Positions 48,510 to 61,197 of a stretch of 64,000 bases of DNA are shown here, piece by piece. The DNA is taken from the NCBI RefSeq assembly GCF_958295425.1, contig NC_081151.1:22851799-22915798 (forward strand). The letters run 5' to 3'. The stretch is from Solea solea. Its lineage: Eukaryota > Chordata > Actinopteri > Pleuronectiformes > Soleidae. A model generated the notes under the pieces. That model saw nothing but the letters and a program-made list of their open reading frames with translations, made no database searches and was not told where the DNA came from. The first letter of the stretch is position 1; every line of letters begins with the position of its first letter. The position numbers and the translations under genes are program-made.

Positions 48510-49670
48510 CAGGCCCCTCTGCCCCTTCCCACCGTCCCCGTCCTCTGGTTCTGGGTGTGGTTTGTCTGCGAGGCGGGGGTTTGTGGGCACGGTGGGATAT
48601 TTTCAGCTCCTGTCGGCCCCCGTGGTACATCCCCCCCCCCCCCCCACCACCACACTCCACCACACTCCACCCCCCCATCCATTGACGGAACAGCAGTAGC
48701 ACCGGTGACGGGGTTTGTGGGTAATGCCACCCTTGGCCTGTGGCTTCCCCCCCGAAACCATTTCCCTCGCTCTCCCACTCTGCAGCCAGACAGACTGTCC
48801 ACACTGCCGCCATCGCCACCGCGGCGGCCGCCCGCCTGCCCGCCTGCCCGCCGCTGCCCCTGCAGGGCTGACAGTGAGCAGGGCAGCGCCGCTGACCACA
48901 GCGCCGGACAACACCACGGTCACACACTGAAGTAGTAAACAAACACACACACACAGTCACAGTCACTGTTAAAGGGACAGTTCTTGAAGGGACAGTTCTT
49001 GAAGACTCAGTCCTTGTCTTCGTCAGCAGTCGGTCGTCAGTTCTGTGAACAGATCAAACGTCTGTTCTGCTCTGAGTGATGAAACCAAAACTATCTGTAC
49101 GGATATAAAACTGTCATTTGCTGGTTTTTAAATTGCGTCACGTTACGACTTTAGTGTCTTTGTTTGTTCAGAGTAACCTCAGTGACGCAAACCACTTTAC
49201 CTAATCTACACTCCATGCCAGCATAATCTACACGTAACACCACGTAATCTCATCATTAGACAGACTTTTCTAATGTTTCTGCACCAAACCCCAGAGAGAA
49301 AATCAGTGATTTAAGACATTTGAAGTTAGTGATGGAGGCAGCAGTGGATCAACACCTCACACACACGTGTGTGATGTTAAAATCACTGATTTTCTCTATG
49401 GGCTTTGGTGCAGGGAGAGTGAGTGCTTTACAAACGGAGCTCAAACTTCAGTTTCTTGTTGGAAAACGTCGCTCAACAATGAGATGAAGTCACTCACACA
49501 TGTAAGATATCACAGACTGAAGCAGAGTGAGTGGCTGAGATCTGTTTCTCCCTGCCAGAATCTTTGAAACCTCTTTAAGAACCCAGCAGTGATGAGAGTG
49601 GGAGCCGCCGCGGGTCGTGTGATCGATCGGGAGCCGCCGCGGGTCGTGTGATCGCTGTGATCGCTGTGTT

Positions 49671-49725
<55 letters not shown>

Positions 49726-50911
49726 TGTCGATGTGTGACAGTCCGGCGACGCTGAGCCTCACACACACATTTGGTTGTTTGGATCCAAAAACAGTCTGAG
49801 GTTCAGCCTCCACCAGTCTGTCACACGCTCCCACGGCACGCCACTATATCACTGCTGAGGGCACCACTGTTTGGTCGCCATCCATTTTGAAGTGTTTGTG
49901 AGGCGCGGTGGGGGGGCAGGGGGGAGGAGGAGGAGGAGGGGGAGGAGGAGGAGGAGGAGGAGGGGTAGCTGCACCCTAAAATAGCCCCCCGACAGAGAAA
50001 TGACAGGACAGGTGGAGCAAGGTTACCACTGGCCTTGGAATAACAGAGTGCTGCCATAAACCAACAGATTAGCTAACCCTGCGCTGGCCTCCCCCTCCGA
50101 GACGACCGGCCCTCGTTCCACAAACCCGCCGTTAGTCATTCCAAGTCTGACCTCGAGCGAGCGAGCGAGCGCGCGACACAGGAAGAGGGCAGGGAGAACA
50201 CGCACACGCACACGCACACACGCACACGCACACACACACACACACGACACACGACACGAGAAGAAACTCAGCTGCAGAAATACAACAAGAGGTTTTTGTG
50301 TTAACTTTACATCTGAAATGTGAGGATTTCATGCTTTAAGTTGACTTATGTGAGTGATATTTGCTGCTTTGATATGAGATGAGTCACTGATGAGAACACT
50401 GTCACACGTCCATGTTGTTTTCTGCTAAATCTTTACCCTGAAACACGATGTCTCACATCTTCCAACAGGAAACTGACGTTTGTAAACCACTCACTCTCCC
50501 ACACCAAACCTCATAGAGAAAACCAGTGATTTTAGCTCGCGGGGACACAGGAGCTGCTGGTCCTCTGCTGCCTCGTGTGGTCACTCTGTGTCACTGAGGT
50601 CAATCTGAACAAAGGATTTCAAAAATAAGACATTAGAACTTAGTGATGGAGGCAGCAGTGGATCAACAACTCCTGTGTGTGTGTGAGATGTTAAAATCCC
50701 TGATGTTCTCTATGGGCTTTGGTGTGGGAGAGTGAGTGGTTTACAGACTCCAGTGAGATAAAGACGTGTTGTTAATAAACATGTTAATATATCGTAGACT
50801 TAACTTTTGTTTTCTGAACTAAACTTTATTAAAAACCAGGGACTCAAACGTGACAATGATTCACAGCAGCAGCTTCAAAAATACAGAACAAAACACGATA
50901 AACTGAGCTTT

Positions 50912-50950
<39 letters not shown>

Positions 50951-52197
50951 CTCAGGAATGTCCTCTGGCAGCTGCAGCAAAGCCATCATTCATCTCGCTG
51001 GAGACGTTTTTTTTGTGTTGTGACACTGAATCTGCAGCTCTGACGCTTCCTGCTCGTGCGTCTTAACTGTTTTAATCCTTTATCCCTGAGATGTTAAACG
51101 TTTCCTCCGTGTGTGGGTTTTCTGGCCCCTGCGGCGCCCCCTGTGACGTCGGACGGCATTTAACCTGACATCCAGCGCTCCTGTGTTTTCACACGTTGTG
51201 AAAGTATTAAATGATGTTTGTCATCACAGGTTTTTATGGCCCCTCTCTCCCCCCCCGTCTCCCCCGTCTCTCCCCCCGTCTGTGATGTTAAGTGCGCCTC
51301 TGTGCCTGACTCGGCCTCAGACTCGGCCTCAGACTCGGCCTCAGACTCGGCCTCAGGCTGCTGCTCTGGAGCAGAACACAGCAGAACACAGCAGATCCAC
51401 CGGGCTTCTGTTGCACCCGCTGAACCCTGGTGTGTCTTTGAGTATCAGAGGTGGCACGAGCGTCCGAATCCTAAAATAAAACACCCGTGTTTGAGGGAGA
51501 ACTAAAAAGGAACAAAGGAAGGAAAGGGAAACAGGGGGCAGAGGAAGGAAGTATAGGAGGGTAAACAAGAGCACGTAGACTGCCCCGCGTGTGCCGCCTG
51601 CTTCTATAACCTGAATTAGACACGCTCACTTCAGGGAACGTAACTCTTGCTCAAGTCTATGACGTCGTAAGAACGTGTTTTCACCGTGAAACTGAAGTTT
51701 TGAAGAGTTTCTAAACCACTCACTCTCCCACACCAAAGCCCATAGAGAACGTCCCAGCACACAGGAGTTGTTGATCCTTAAAATGTGTTATTTTGGTGTC
51801 GGCTTTTAAAACCCTTTGTTTGGATTGACTGCAGTGACACAAAGTGACCACACGAGGCAGCAGTAGACAGCTTAAATCGCTGATTTTCTCTATGGACTTT
51901 GGTGCAAGAGAGTGAGTTTTTTTAAAAACAACAGAAAACGACAGGTTTTGTAGCCAAATGGCGAGACATGCGTGCCTGTGTTTACAGCGCTGTGTTACAT
52001 GGACATAACATGCTGATATAACATGCTGATAATGTGTCAGAAAGTCAAACTAAATCCTTTATGATCCCTCGAGGTAAAAGCAATAAGAGCGAAGGTGGAG
52101 CAGAGACGTAGACCAGGAATAATGAAAGAAATCAACCACTTTTATTCCTCCCAGGTGAACAGTAAGTGTCCCTGGGTTAGACTATAACAACTCACCC

Positions 52198-52237
<40 letters not shown>

Positions 52238-53247
52238 GCAGGTGTAACTACGGCTGGCAGGGACCGTTCTGTGACGAGTGTCTCCCATACCCCGGCTGTG
52301 TCCACGGCACCTGCACTGAGCCGTGGCAGTGTTCCTGTGAGAAGAACTGGGGAGGTCTGCTCTGTGACAAAGGTCTGACACCACCTCATCTATCCATCCA
52401 TCCATCCATCTACCATCCATCCATCCATCCATCCATGTCTACCCTTCTCCTACTTATGCACCTGCCTACATCTATTCTCTGGCCTTTTAAAATGGGGTTT
52501 TATGTTTAGTTTCCACTTCCTGAATGTGTTTTTCCTTAGTTTTTATGATGGTTTCAGATATTTTATACAAATATTCTTCGTCTCAAACATTCAAATCAAG
52601 CTGGCTCCTGTTAATGAGTGAAATGAAGACGTGATGCTTCCATGCAGAGTTTGAAACATGATTTGGAAACACTCTGTGTCTCAAAATAAAGCACATTTTT
52701 ATGAATAGAATCTTCAAAATAAAAGTCAACCACCAAAACATGGAGAGTCACTGGCCCAGTGTGGTCCACATCCGTCTCAGGAGGACAATGTGATTGGGAA
52801 ACGTAGGAATTACATTTGCTGTAAATATCATTTCTCTTTGTGTTCGACCGCAGTCAGACGTTTTTTTATAGTTGTTGTTGTTGTTAAAACTGCACAATCA
52901 TGAGCAGGAAAAAGCTGTTTTTCAATGATCTGTTGACTCTGTGTGTTAAAGCTGGAGTGTGTAACTTTTTTAACACACAGGAAGTAACATTAAGTCAGTA
53001 AAATAGCTGTCATTTCTGTATATACTGTAGTAACCTAAAGTGAGAGAAGCTCAAAATAAACCCGGTCATTCAGCAGTTTGACACAATCAATGCTTCATGT
53101 CTCCGCCCACCTCTGCTCTGCTGCTGTATACACACAAACGCTCCCTCAGTCAGGAAATAAATCATGTAAAATCATTTCTGAGAACAAACAGAGGCACAAC
53201 AACAACAACAAGAGTTAGCAGAAGTTACGTAGCGCAGCTTTAAATGA

Positions 53248-53282
<35 letters not shown>

Positions 53283-56200
53283 GTTGTTGTAGATCTGAAC
53301 TACTGTGGAACAAACCGTCCGTGTAAGAACGGAGGCACCTGCATGAACACGGAGCCGGACGAATACAACTGCGCGTGTCCAGACGGATACTCGGGCAAGA
53401 ACTGTGAGATCGGTGAGTCTGCGGATGAAAGGGTTAAAATGTGACGACGTGTGACGACGTGTGACGACGTGTGACGAAGCTAACGCCTGATTCTTTGTTT
53501 TCCCGCTGCAGCCGAACACGCCTGCGTCTCTAACCCGTGTGCAAACGGAGGGACGTGTCACGAAGTCCCGTCAGGCTTCGAGTGTCACTGTCCCGCGGGC
53601 TGGTCTGGACCCACCTGCGCTAAAGGTCTGTCGTTGCTAACGCTAAGCAGCTAACATTAGCTTGTTACCTTAGCGTTTCTTTGGTGGGTTAATGTTTCAG
53701 AATTCAGCGTCAAACGTGACGTAAAGCGACGTTTATTTTGCTTCTACTGGAGTTAGCGCGCTAACCTGCTAGCTCTAGCTTAGCCCACCCATCTCACCAC
53801 AAGTGAAAGGTCATAATAATAAGTACAGTAGGACCGTGGTTTGATGTCCAGAGAAAACGTGCTGTAACAAACTGTGTATTGATGGTTTTTTTGCGTGGTT
53901 TTTAACTCCGGTCACGTTTTGTGTTTCAGACACGGACGAATGCGCCTCTGGTCCGTGTGCTCAGGGCGGGACCTGCATCGACATGGAGAACAGCTTCAAG
54001 TGTCTCTGTCCTCCACAGTGGACGGGAAAGACCTGCCAGATCGGTACGTCTATAAAACTAATCAATCACTTAAAAAAATGAACTGAACAGTAACGTCGTG
54101 AGTGGGTGTTTGTTGTTTTTTTTCCTAATTAAATTCTAGCAGGACATTTAAAAATAACATTTTTCACACCAACCCACACAAAAATTCACTTTTATTCACG
54201 TCTGAAATCTGTTTCGTGGGTATTTTGGATCCTTTTCAGGGAATTTTACATCAAATGTTGGGAAATACTTTGTTTATTTAGTATTTAGTACTGAAAGATT
54301 TCTCCAAATCAAACTTAAGACCTTTTTAAAGGAAGAAATTCAAGGCCATTTGCGCCACTATCAGCAAACCACTCTGTTTTGTGTAAAGAACAGACCCAGA
54401 GGTGTCAAATGTACGGCCCGTGGGCTCGAAACAGCCCTCCAGAGCGTCCAATCCGGCCCTTTGGCTAAATGTTTTAGCCTTTGCCTCCAGATTCAAGACA
54501 TTTCAGGGTGTTCACACTGAAAACATTTGGATTATTAAGCTGTTATTTTACAGATCCCGCCCACTTGACTTATAACTGGGCTGTATGAGTTTGACACCCC
54601 TGAGCTAACCAGTTAGCATCGAATTAGGTCTCAGGCTGCGTTCACACCAGACTGTTTACATTAGTCAACTCTGTAAAACATGGTATTTTGGATCATTTCC
54701 ACTGCAGTCTTGAACACATGTTTTATTCTGAAAGGGTAGTTTCAACTTTATTTGTATGAAAAGTCGCGTGTGCTACGTTGCCTCCATCTTATTTATTATT
54801 TTCACACATTTCAAAGTCGTGATTTTGCCTCAAACGTAAACATCGTTGCATGTTTTGCGGCTGATGAAGTCGTCGTGTTTGTGCCTCGTCTCTTCAAACT
54901 CACCGCAGAGTTACACACAGTGTTTGTTTACCGTGCCGCACTAATTCCAAGTGTGTGTGTGTGTGTGTGTGTGTTGTGTGTGTGTGTGTGTGTACGCATG
55001 CACAACGTTAATATTCGCCGCGGGTTTCGTCTGTAACTGGAGTCAGGTGACTTGAGTAAGACTAAAAATAACTTCCCGCTCGGCAACTGCTGCTGGCCTT
55101 GGGACCGCATTTACTCGGCCGGGGGAAGGGGGCCGGGTTTATCTTCGGCTCCAGACTGGGCGTGACTGACGGACGGGGGTGTTGTGGGGGGGAGGGGGGG
55201 GGAGTTTGTACGCTACAGTAGCAGAGCGGAGTCCTCACCCTCCGCCGCTTTAGCCAGGAAACATTTTATAACCTGTAAACATGTGCAGTGACGGCTGGAC
55301 TTAATACCTGAGAGCGAGCGCCAGCAAGGAGGGCGGGGTTTTTGGGAAAGGGTTTGGGGGGGCGGGGGTGTTTAATTTCATCAGGCCAACAGGTGCCGCT
55401 TACCTCCTGGGAGCAGTATTAATGCACTGTGTCGGTTTATAGTGAGGGAGGCGGCGAGGCGGGTGTGGCCAGCGCTGCCTCTGAAACTGACCACTTGGAA
55501 TGCCGCAGGTTTGGCCTCTGGGGAATGCAATCGAGAGACGTTAACCCCCGGGGGAGGAGGGGGGAGGGACGGGGGATAAAGCACCGCGGCGATGGAGAGC
55601 CGTGGAAGAAATCAAACCCTCTCAAACGTGAACTCCGACCTGTAAATGTTTGAAAAAGAGCCCGCGGTCATTAAAGTGGCCGACGCTGAGATGGAGCCTG
55701 GTACCGTAACTGAAGCCGCTCACATTCACAGACGTTACTGTAGGTCTGCACGTCAGAGACGCCAGAAAATAAAGTTCTAATCCAAAACACGTCCAGATTA
55801 ACACAAAATATCACCAAAGAGCAGGTTTTCATTTGTAGAAATGAGGCAAATGGAAGGAATTAAAGTTAATTTTCCTATTTCTTTACCATCCAAATGCTTT
55901 TGTTTTGAAGGTCAAATATTTCTCTGCTGCTGCTGCTGAAGCTCCTTCATAAGAACTTTGTGTTTTATTATCACAGTGTGAAAGAAAAGAATTACAAATG
56001 AGAAACTGTAAAACCCTCTAAAGTTGCAGCAGTTACAGTACAAGTTAAATTAAATTAGTACAATGACTCCCAAAGACTGGGTCGGGGACCCACGGATGGG
56101 TCACGGAAGATGTATTTGTGGTCCCCAAACAAATGTGCAGAATTTTACCAAATGTTTAGGTGAAAGAAAGTCCAACTTTCTGAGAAAAAGACATGAAAAG

Positions 56201-59200
56201 AATCATATTTATGATATTTCACATCATTTCAGAGTGAAATGTAAACATATCGATGATGCAGAGTTTTTCCTCTATTAATAAATCAATCGTTGAACCCTAA
56301 CCCACGTGCGGGCCACGTGTTGGACCTCTGCTGTCGAACAAACAGCTGGAACTCTGACAAACAGAAACAGGCAAATAACAGCCTCTGCGTCGTCATGGCG
56401 ATCATAAATCACAACAGCGGCTAAACACGGGCTTTGACTCCTGACACGACTTCAGTCTTTGTGCCAAACATCAAATATGACGTGGAGTTATTGTCCAACA
56501 TGTCTGTGTTTAAAGTCTTCGAGCTGTTTCTGCAGCAGGTGGATGAAGAATGAAGTTTGGTGACGGGGCTTCTGAGCGCTCTCACTCATCCTCTCCCTCC
56601 CTCTCTCCCTCTCTCCCTCTCTCCCTCCCTCTCTCTCTCATGTCTTGATTTTTGCAGACGTGTCTGAGTGTGTGGGGATCAAGCCTTGCATCAATGCTTA
56701 CTCTTGCAAAAACTTGATTGGTGGATATCACTGTGCCTGCTTTCGTGGATGGGTGGGCAAGAACTGTGACATCAGTTAGTATCAAACCGTTAGACTTCGA
56801 GCCCGAGCTCCGCCTCCTCCACTGACTTCTGCAGCTCAGTGCTTTAGTTTCCCGCTCTTTTTTCTGTGAAGCAACAGAACGGAAGGTTCCGTCGTCGGGT
56901 TTGAAGGCGGGTCCAGAGGAACGTTCTAGAGCAACGACGCTTTTCCATTATTAAACAGTTCAAGCGTCGTTTTTTTCTGTGAAAGTTATCTTTGAAAAAA
57001 GGGCCAGAAGAAGTCACTCATTGAACCTTTTTGTGACAATTCTGCAGCCATAAAAAAATAAAAAGAAATAAATCATGAACGTGGTGATTGGGCTCACCAC
57101 CGGACGACATTTTAGACGTTTCCTTTGCTGAATGTTGGAGACGAACGCTCGTTTTCAGGATTTTCAACTCTTTTTTTATCGGCATCGTTTGCTTTGATTC
57201 TCGCGTCGGACGTCGCGCTCGTGACTCTTCAGTGACGACACTCTCTGAGTCTCGTGTTAGTACCGACTCGGCTCGCATGGAACCTCGTCAGAGCAGGAAC
57301 TGCTGTCACTGATGCATCAAAAGCATCAAAAACGCCACAAGCTTTTGAAAATACTCTGAGCTGCTGCTGTCAGTGGAAGAAAAGCTCTCTTCCTCTCCTC
57401 TCTCAGACTTCTTCGATGACTTCCTGAACCTGCCGCACCTTCTTTAACTCTTCAAAGCTCCAGGATTAAAACCTTTCTGTGCTGTCGGGTCGTTCTCTTC
57501 TTTCTTCCCTTGCACGTCCTCCGCTCTGAATCTGCTGCTCCTCCTCTTCCTTCCTGTTCTCGGCATGACGTCGTCATCGTCGTCCACTTTCCCTCGGACT
57601 GTGATTTAACCCGTGTGATTGTTTCTCTCTCAGATGTGAACAGCTGCCACGGACAGTGTCAGAACGGAGGAACCTGCAAGGTGAGGAGACGCTGAGGTCA
57701 TATGATGTCATGTGTAACGTCATATTCTCCAGGGTTTGATTGTTTTTAAACTCTGATATTGATGTGATTATTTAGACACGAGTGGGGATGAGTCGATGTG
57801 ATACTCGGTCAGATTCTGGTGAAATTGACTGGATTGGATTTCAAAAAAGCAAAAATACAATTTTGTATTTTTAAACTTAAAATAAGACACAAAATGGTAA
57901 AAATGAGACATGAGTGACAAGTTGTAAACAGTGGGATGAATGAATGAATGTCAGAAAAAGGAAATTGTGACAAGAAAACTGCAGTATCGCACTGATATGG
58001 TAGATATCCGTATCGTAGTTGGGCAGGAAAGTTAAGGTATGGAGCCATAGCGAGAACTTTTACTTTGAAACGTCTGACACTTTTCCACTTCCTGTCAGGA
58101 CGTGCCCAGAGGCTACCAGTGTGTGTGCCAGCCGGGGTTCGTGGGCCGACACTGCGAGCTTCAGAGGAACCGCTGCTCCGGCGGCCCTTGTCGAAACGGG
58201 GGCCGCTGCTACGCCCTGCTGGAAGGCTTCATGTGTGAATGTCCTCCGGGCTTCGCTGGCACCACCTGTGAGGTGAGGACGAGATCCAGCCAGAGAGGCG
58301 TGACGCTCCACTCTGTGTGTGTGTGTGTCACAACTTTCCGTTTATTTCCTGAAGGTGCAGAACGACCCGTGCAGCCCTAACCCGTGTCACAACAAGGCCC
58401 AGTGCCACGGCCTGACGGGCGACTTCTACTGCGGCTGCCCGGACGACTATGAGGGCAAAACCTGCTCAGAGCTCAAAGATCACTGCAAGACCAATCAGTG
58501 TGAAGGTGAACGCTCACACTCAAGTCTTTTATTTGACATTTTTCCCTCCAACGCGAGTTACGTGACCCGAAAGTTGCGAGTTAAGTAAAGTTAGAAAGAA
58601 GTTGCGCGATCTTGTCGTGATCTTTGAGGTCAAAGTTCATTATGTCTGCTGATTGAACTTTTGTTAACCACTTTCAGCCGCGTATCTTCCGCCTTCCTCA
58701 GAACTGTCACCTCATATTAGGTGGTGACGTACCGTCTACGTTTATATGATTCACAATATGTCTCGACGTTTGAATCTGCCATTTTCTTCCTAACTTGACT
58801 TAACTCGCAAACCAAAACTGGACAAAATAGGAAACGCTTGTGATCAGTTTTTTCATTTTCTTCTGTATCAACACATTTGGAAGATTCTGCTAATGATCTC
58901 CTTCTTTCCTTTTCCCAAAAATGTACTTAAAGTGATTGACAGTTGCACGGTCGCCGTGGCAACCAACGACACCCAAACGCGGGTGCGGCACATCTCGTCC
59001 AACGTGTGCGGTCCCCACGGCCGCTGCATCAGTCTGCCTGCGGGGAACTTCAGCTGCTCCTGTGAGCCTGGATTCACTGGCATCTACTGCCACGAGAGTG
59101 AGTCATTATTAGCTTCTCACTCACACTCACACAGACTATATTTATCATCAGTTACCAACCCTGGGAACCACATCGTTCTTACGGTAATACAGACTCACGA

Positions 59201-61154
59201 GTCATTCCTGTCTTAATTTAGTTTACAGTGGACTGGGAACGAACACAGAGACGAGAACATGAGCATGACGACAGTAGCTGGAGGCTATTTCTGCAAAAAA
59301 TCAACCGTGACATTTCACATCAGATTTAAAAATATTTTTCCAAGACGTTATTATGTCTGAAAAGTCAAGATTGTACAAAAACGCAGTTTCATAGCAGCTT
59401 AATTATCGCTTTCCTTTGATTCTCTACATTAAAAAGTCAAAGTATCGTCTGTAAATATCCGTCCTGACGTCTGTCCACAGACATCAACGACTGCGCGTCG
59501 TCCCCGTGTAAGAGCGGCGGCACCTGCATCGACGGGATCAACACCTTCCAGTGCTTCTGTCCGGACGGCTGGGAGGGCCATCTGTGTGACGCCGGTAAGT
59601 GTACCCATGTTTTTTGGGGTGGGGGCGGAGCCTGTGTATGTATGTATTTGCTGCAGAAGAGTCACCAACCCTCAAAACTTCAAAAAGATTTTAAAAAATC
59701 AGAGCGTGTTTGGAGAAAAGTGTGTGAATGTGAATGGAGTGTGCACTTTTGCAGATGACACTGTCATTTATATGGGAGTCGTCCAAAATTTTTTAAAAGA
59801 TAAAAAAAAGTATAATTTTTGGCTTGAAATCAAATACTTACAGTTGCTGTCAGTGATGCGACCTACTGTCTGTTGTTATGATTAACATGTTCAGACAAAT
59901 TCTGGGTCCAAAATACTGTATTTTCTTGTCTAATTTAGGCTTTCTGAACTTTCAAAGACGTAGTTTTATGTTCATTTAACACAGGGTTAATATCTAAAAC
60001 AATACAAACATATATACTGACTCAGTTCTGACTTATTGTGCTTCCAGATGTGAACGAGTGCAACAGGAATCCGTGTCAGAACGGTGGCCAGTGCGTCGAC
60101 CTGCTCAACGACTTCTACTGCGACTGTGTGGACAACTGGAAAGGAAAGACCTGCCACTCACGTACGTATTTGTGTATTTGTCGTCCCAACGTGTCCTAAA
60201 CGCGTCCTCGGGTCCGATCACAGAATATGGAGGTGGTTTTCTAACTCTTAAAATCTTGTTTGCTGTCACAGCAGCGTGAGTAGAGTTTGAAATGAGACAC
60301 GTCTGTACAGTCAGATTTGTTCTGTTCTGTCAAGCAAAACACTGTTTGTATTTTATTAAAGGAGCGAGGGAAGCCAGAGCCAGGTGTAATCATTTTAATG
60401 GCAGGTGCTTCAAGCTGTCCGTGTATCATGGGATTAGCGGGGAACAGGTGTTAGAACCAGGTCTGAACGAGGCCTGAGACCAAAGATTAAACGTACGCTT
60501 GAGAGAAATTCAGCCGCCGGCTTTTGTTCCTTCACTGTTATTAATGATGGAAACATGTAGAAACATCGGCCTCGGTCGGTCTTCTGCGACGCTTTCACAA
60601 TTTCACTCTTTAATTGACTCAAAATCCGCTCGGTGCAGAAGTTTGATCTTCTGCCCTGGATTTTCACATTAAAAGCCCTGAACGCTGCGACGCTGGTGCA
60701 CGTGTGCGACTGTTTTTGAGGTCAGTGCTCAGTAGCTGCGGGGCTCTATAGCGCCCCCAAAAGGAGGGTCATGGTGACACAAGCGTCCCTGGACAAGTCT
60801 CTTCAGGAATTTTGGGGGGGATTTTGGATGTTACGAGTCCAGGAAACCGCGTTTCACGTAGACTTTGAGAGAACAGTGGTGTCTTTATACGAGCGCCGTG
60901 CGTCTTTATTTTGTCGACAAGTGTCAAACAAAAGACGAACAAGAGGCGGCGAAAGCAGAGGGTTTAAGAATGAAATGACTCACAACATGGCGTTGTTTAG
61001 TTTGGCATCGCACAGCAAACACATCAGAGGAGGAGATCTGTGATGTCTTCAAGTGGCTTCTTTGTCTCGGTTGTCTTGAACATGTCGGGTCTTTTTCGTG
61101 CCGTGAGGCTGAAGTCATCGCTGCTTTAACACCAGCACTCACTCATAATCAAAC

Positions 61155-61197
<43 letters not shown>

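Larger units (their letters stand above)
45225..52241 (+). other. jag2 intron 5 (7.0 kb)
   Basis: Holds the GTGCAC minisatellite, three foldback copies, a (CAG)18 tract, and two GC-rich blocks (48510-48930, 49590-50180). (CCCTCA)n at 45473-45496. No jag2 exon is expected here and none was found. Ends in a (GT)18 tract at the exon 6 acceptor. Confidence 0.85.
54044..56657 (+). other. jag2 intron 9 (2.6 kb)
   Basis: Contains a hAT-type element, (TG)n at 54951-54991, a GC-rich block at 55070-55720 and a hAT-type remnant at 56065-56340. No exon. Confidence 0.8.

Noticed and set aside
48421..48966. Proline/histidine-rich and glycine-rich ORFs up to 166 codons
   Set aside because: Derived from C-rich and (CA)n low-complexity DNA in intron 5.
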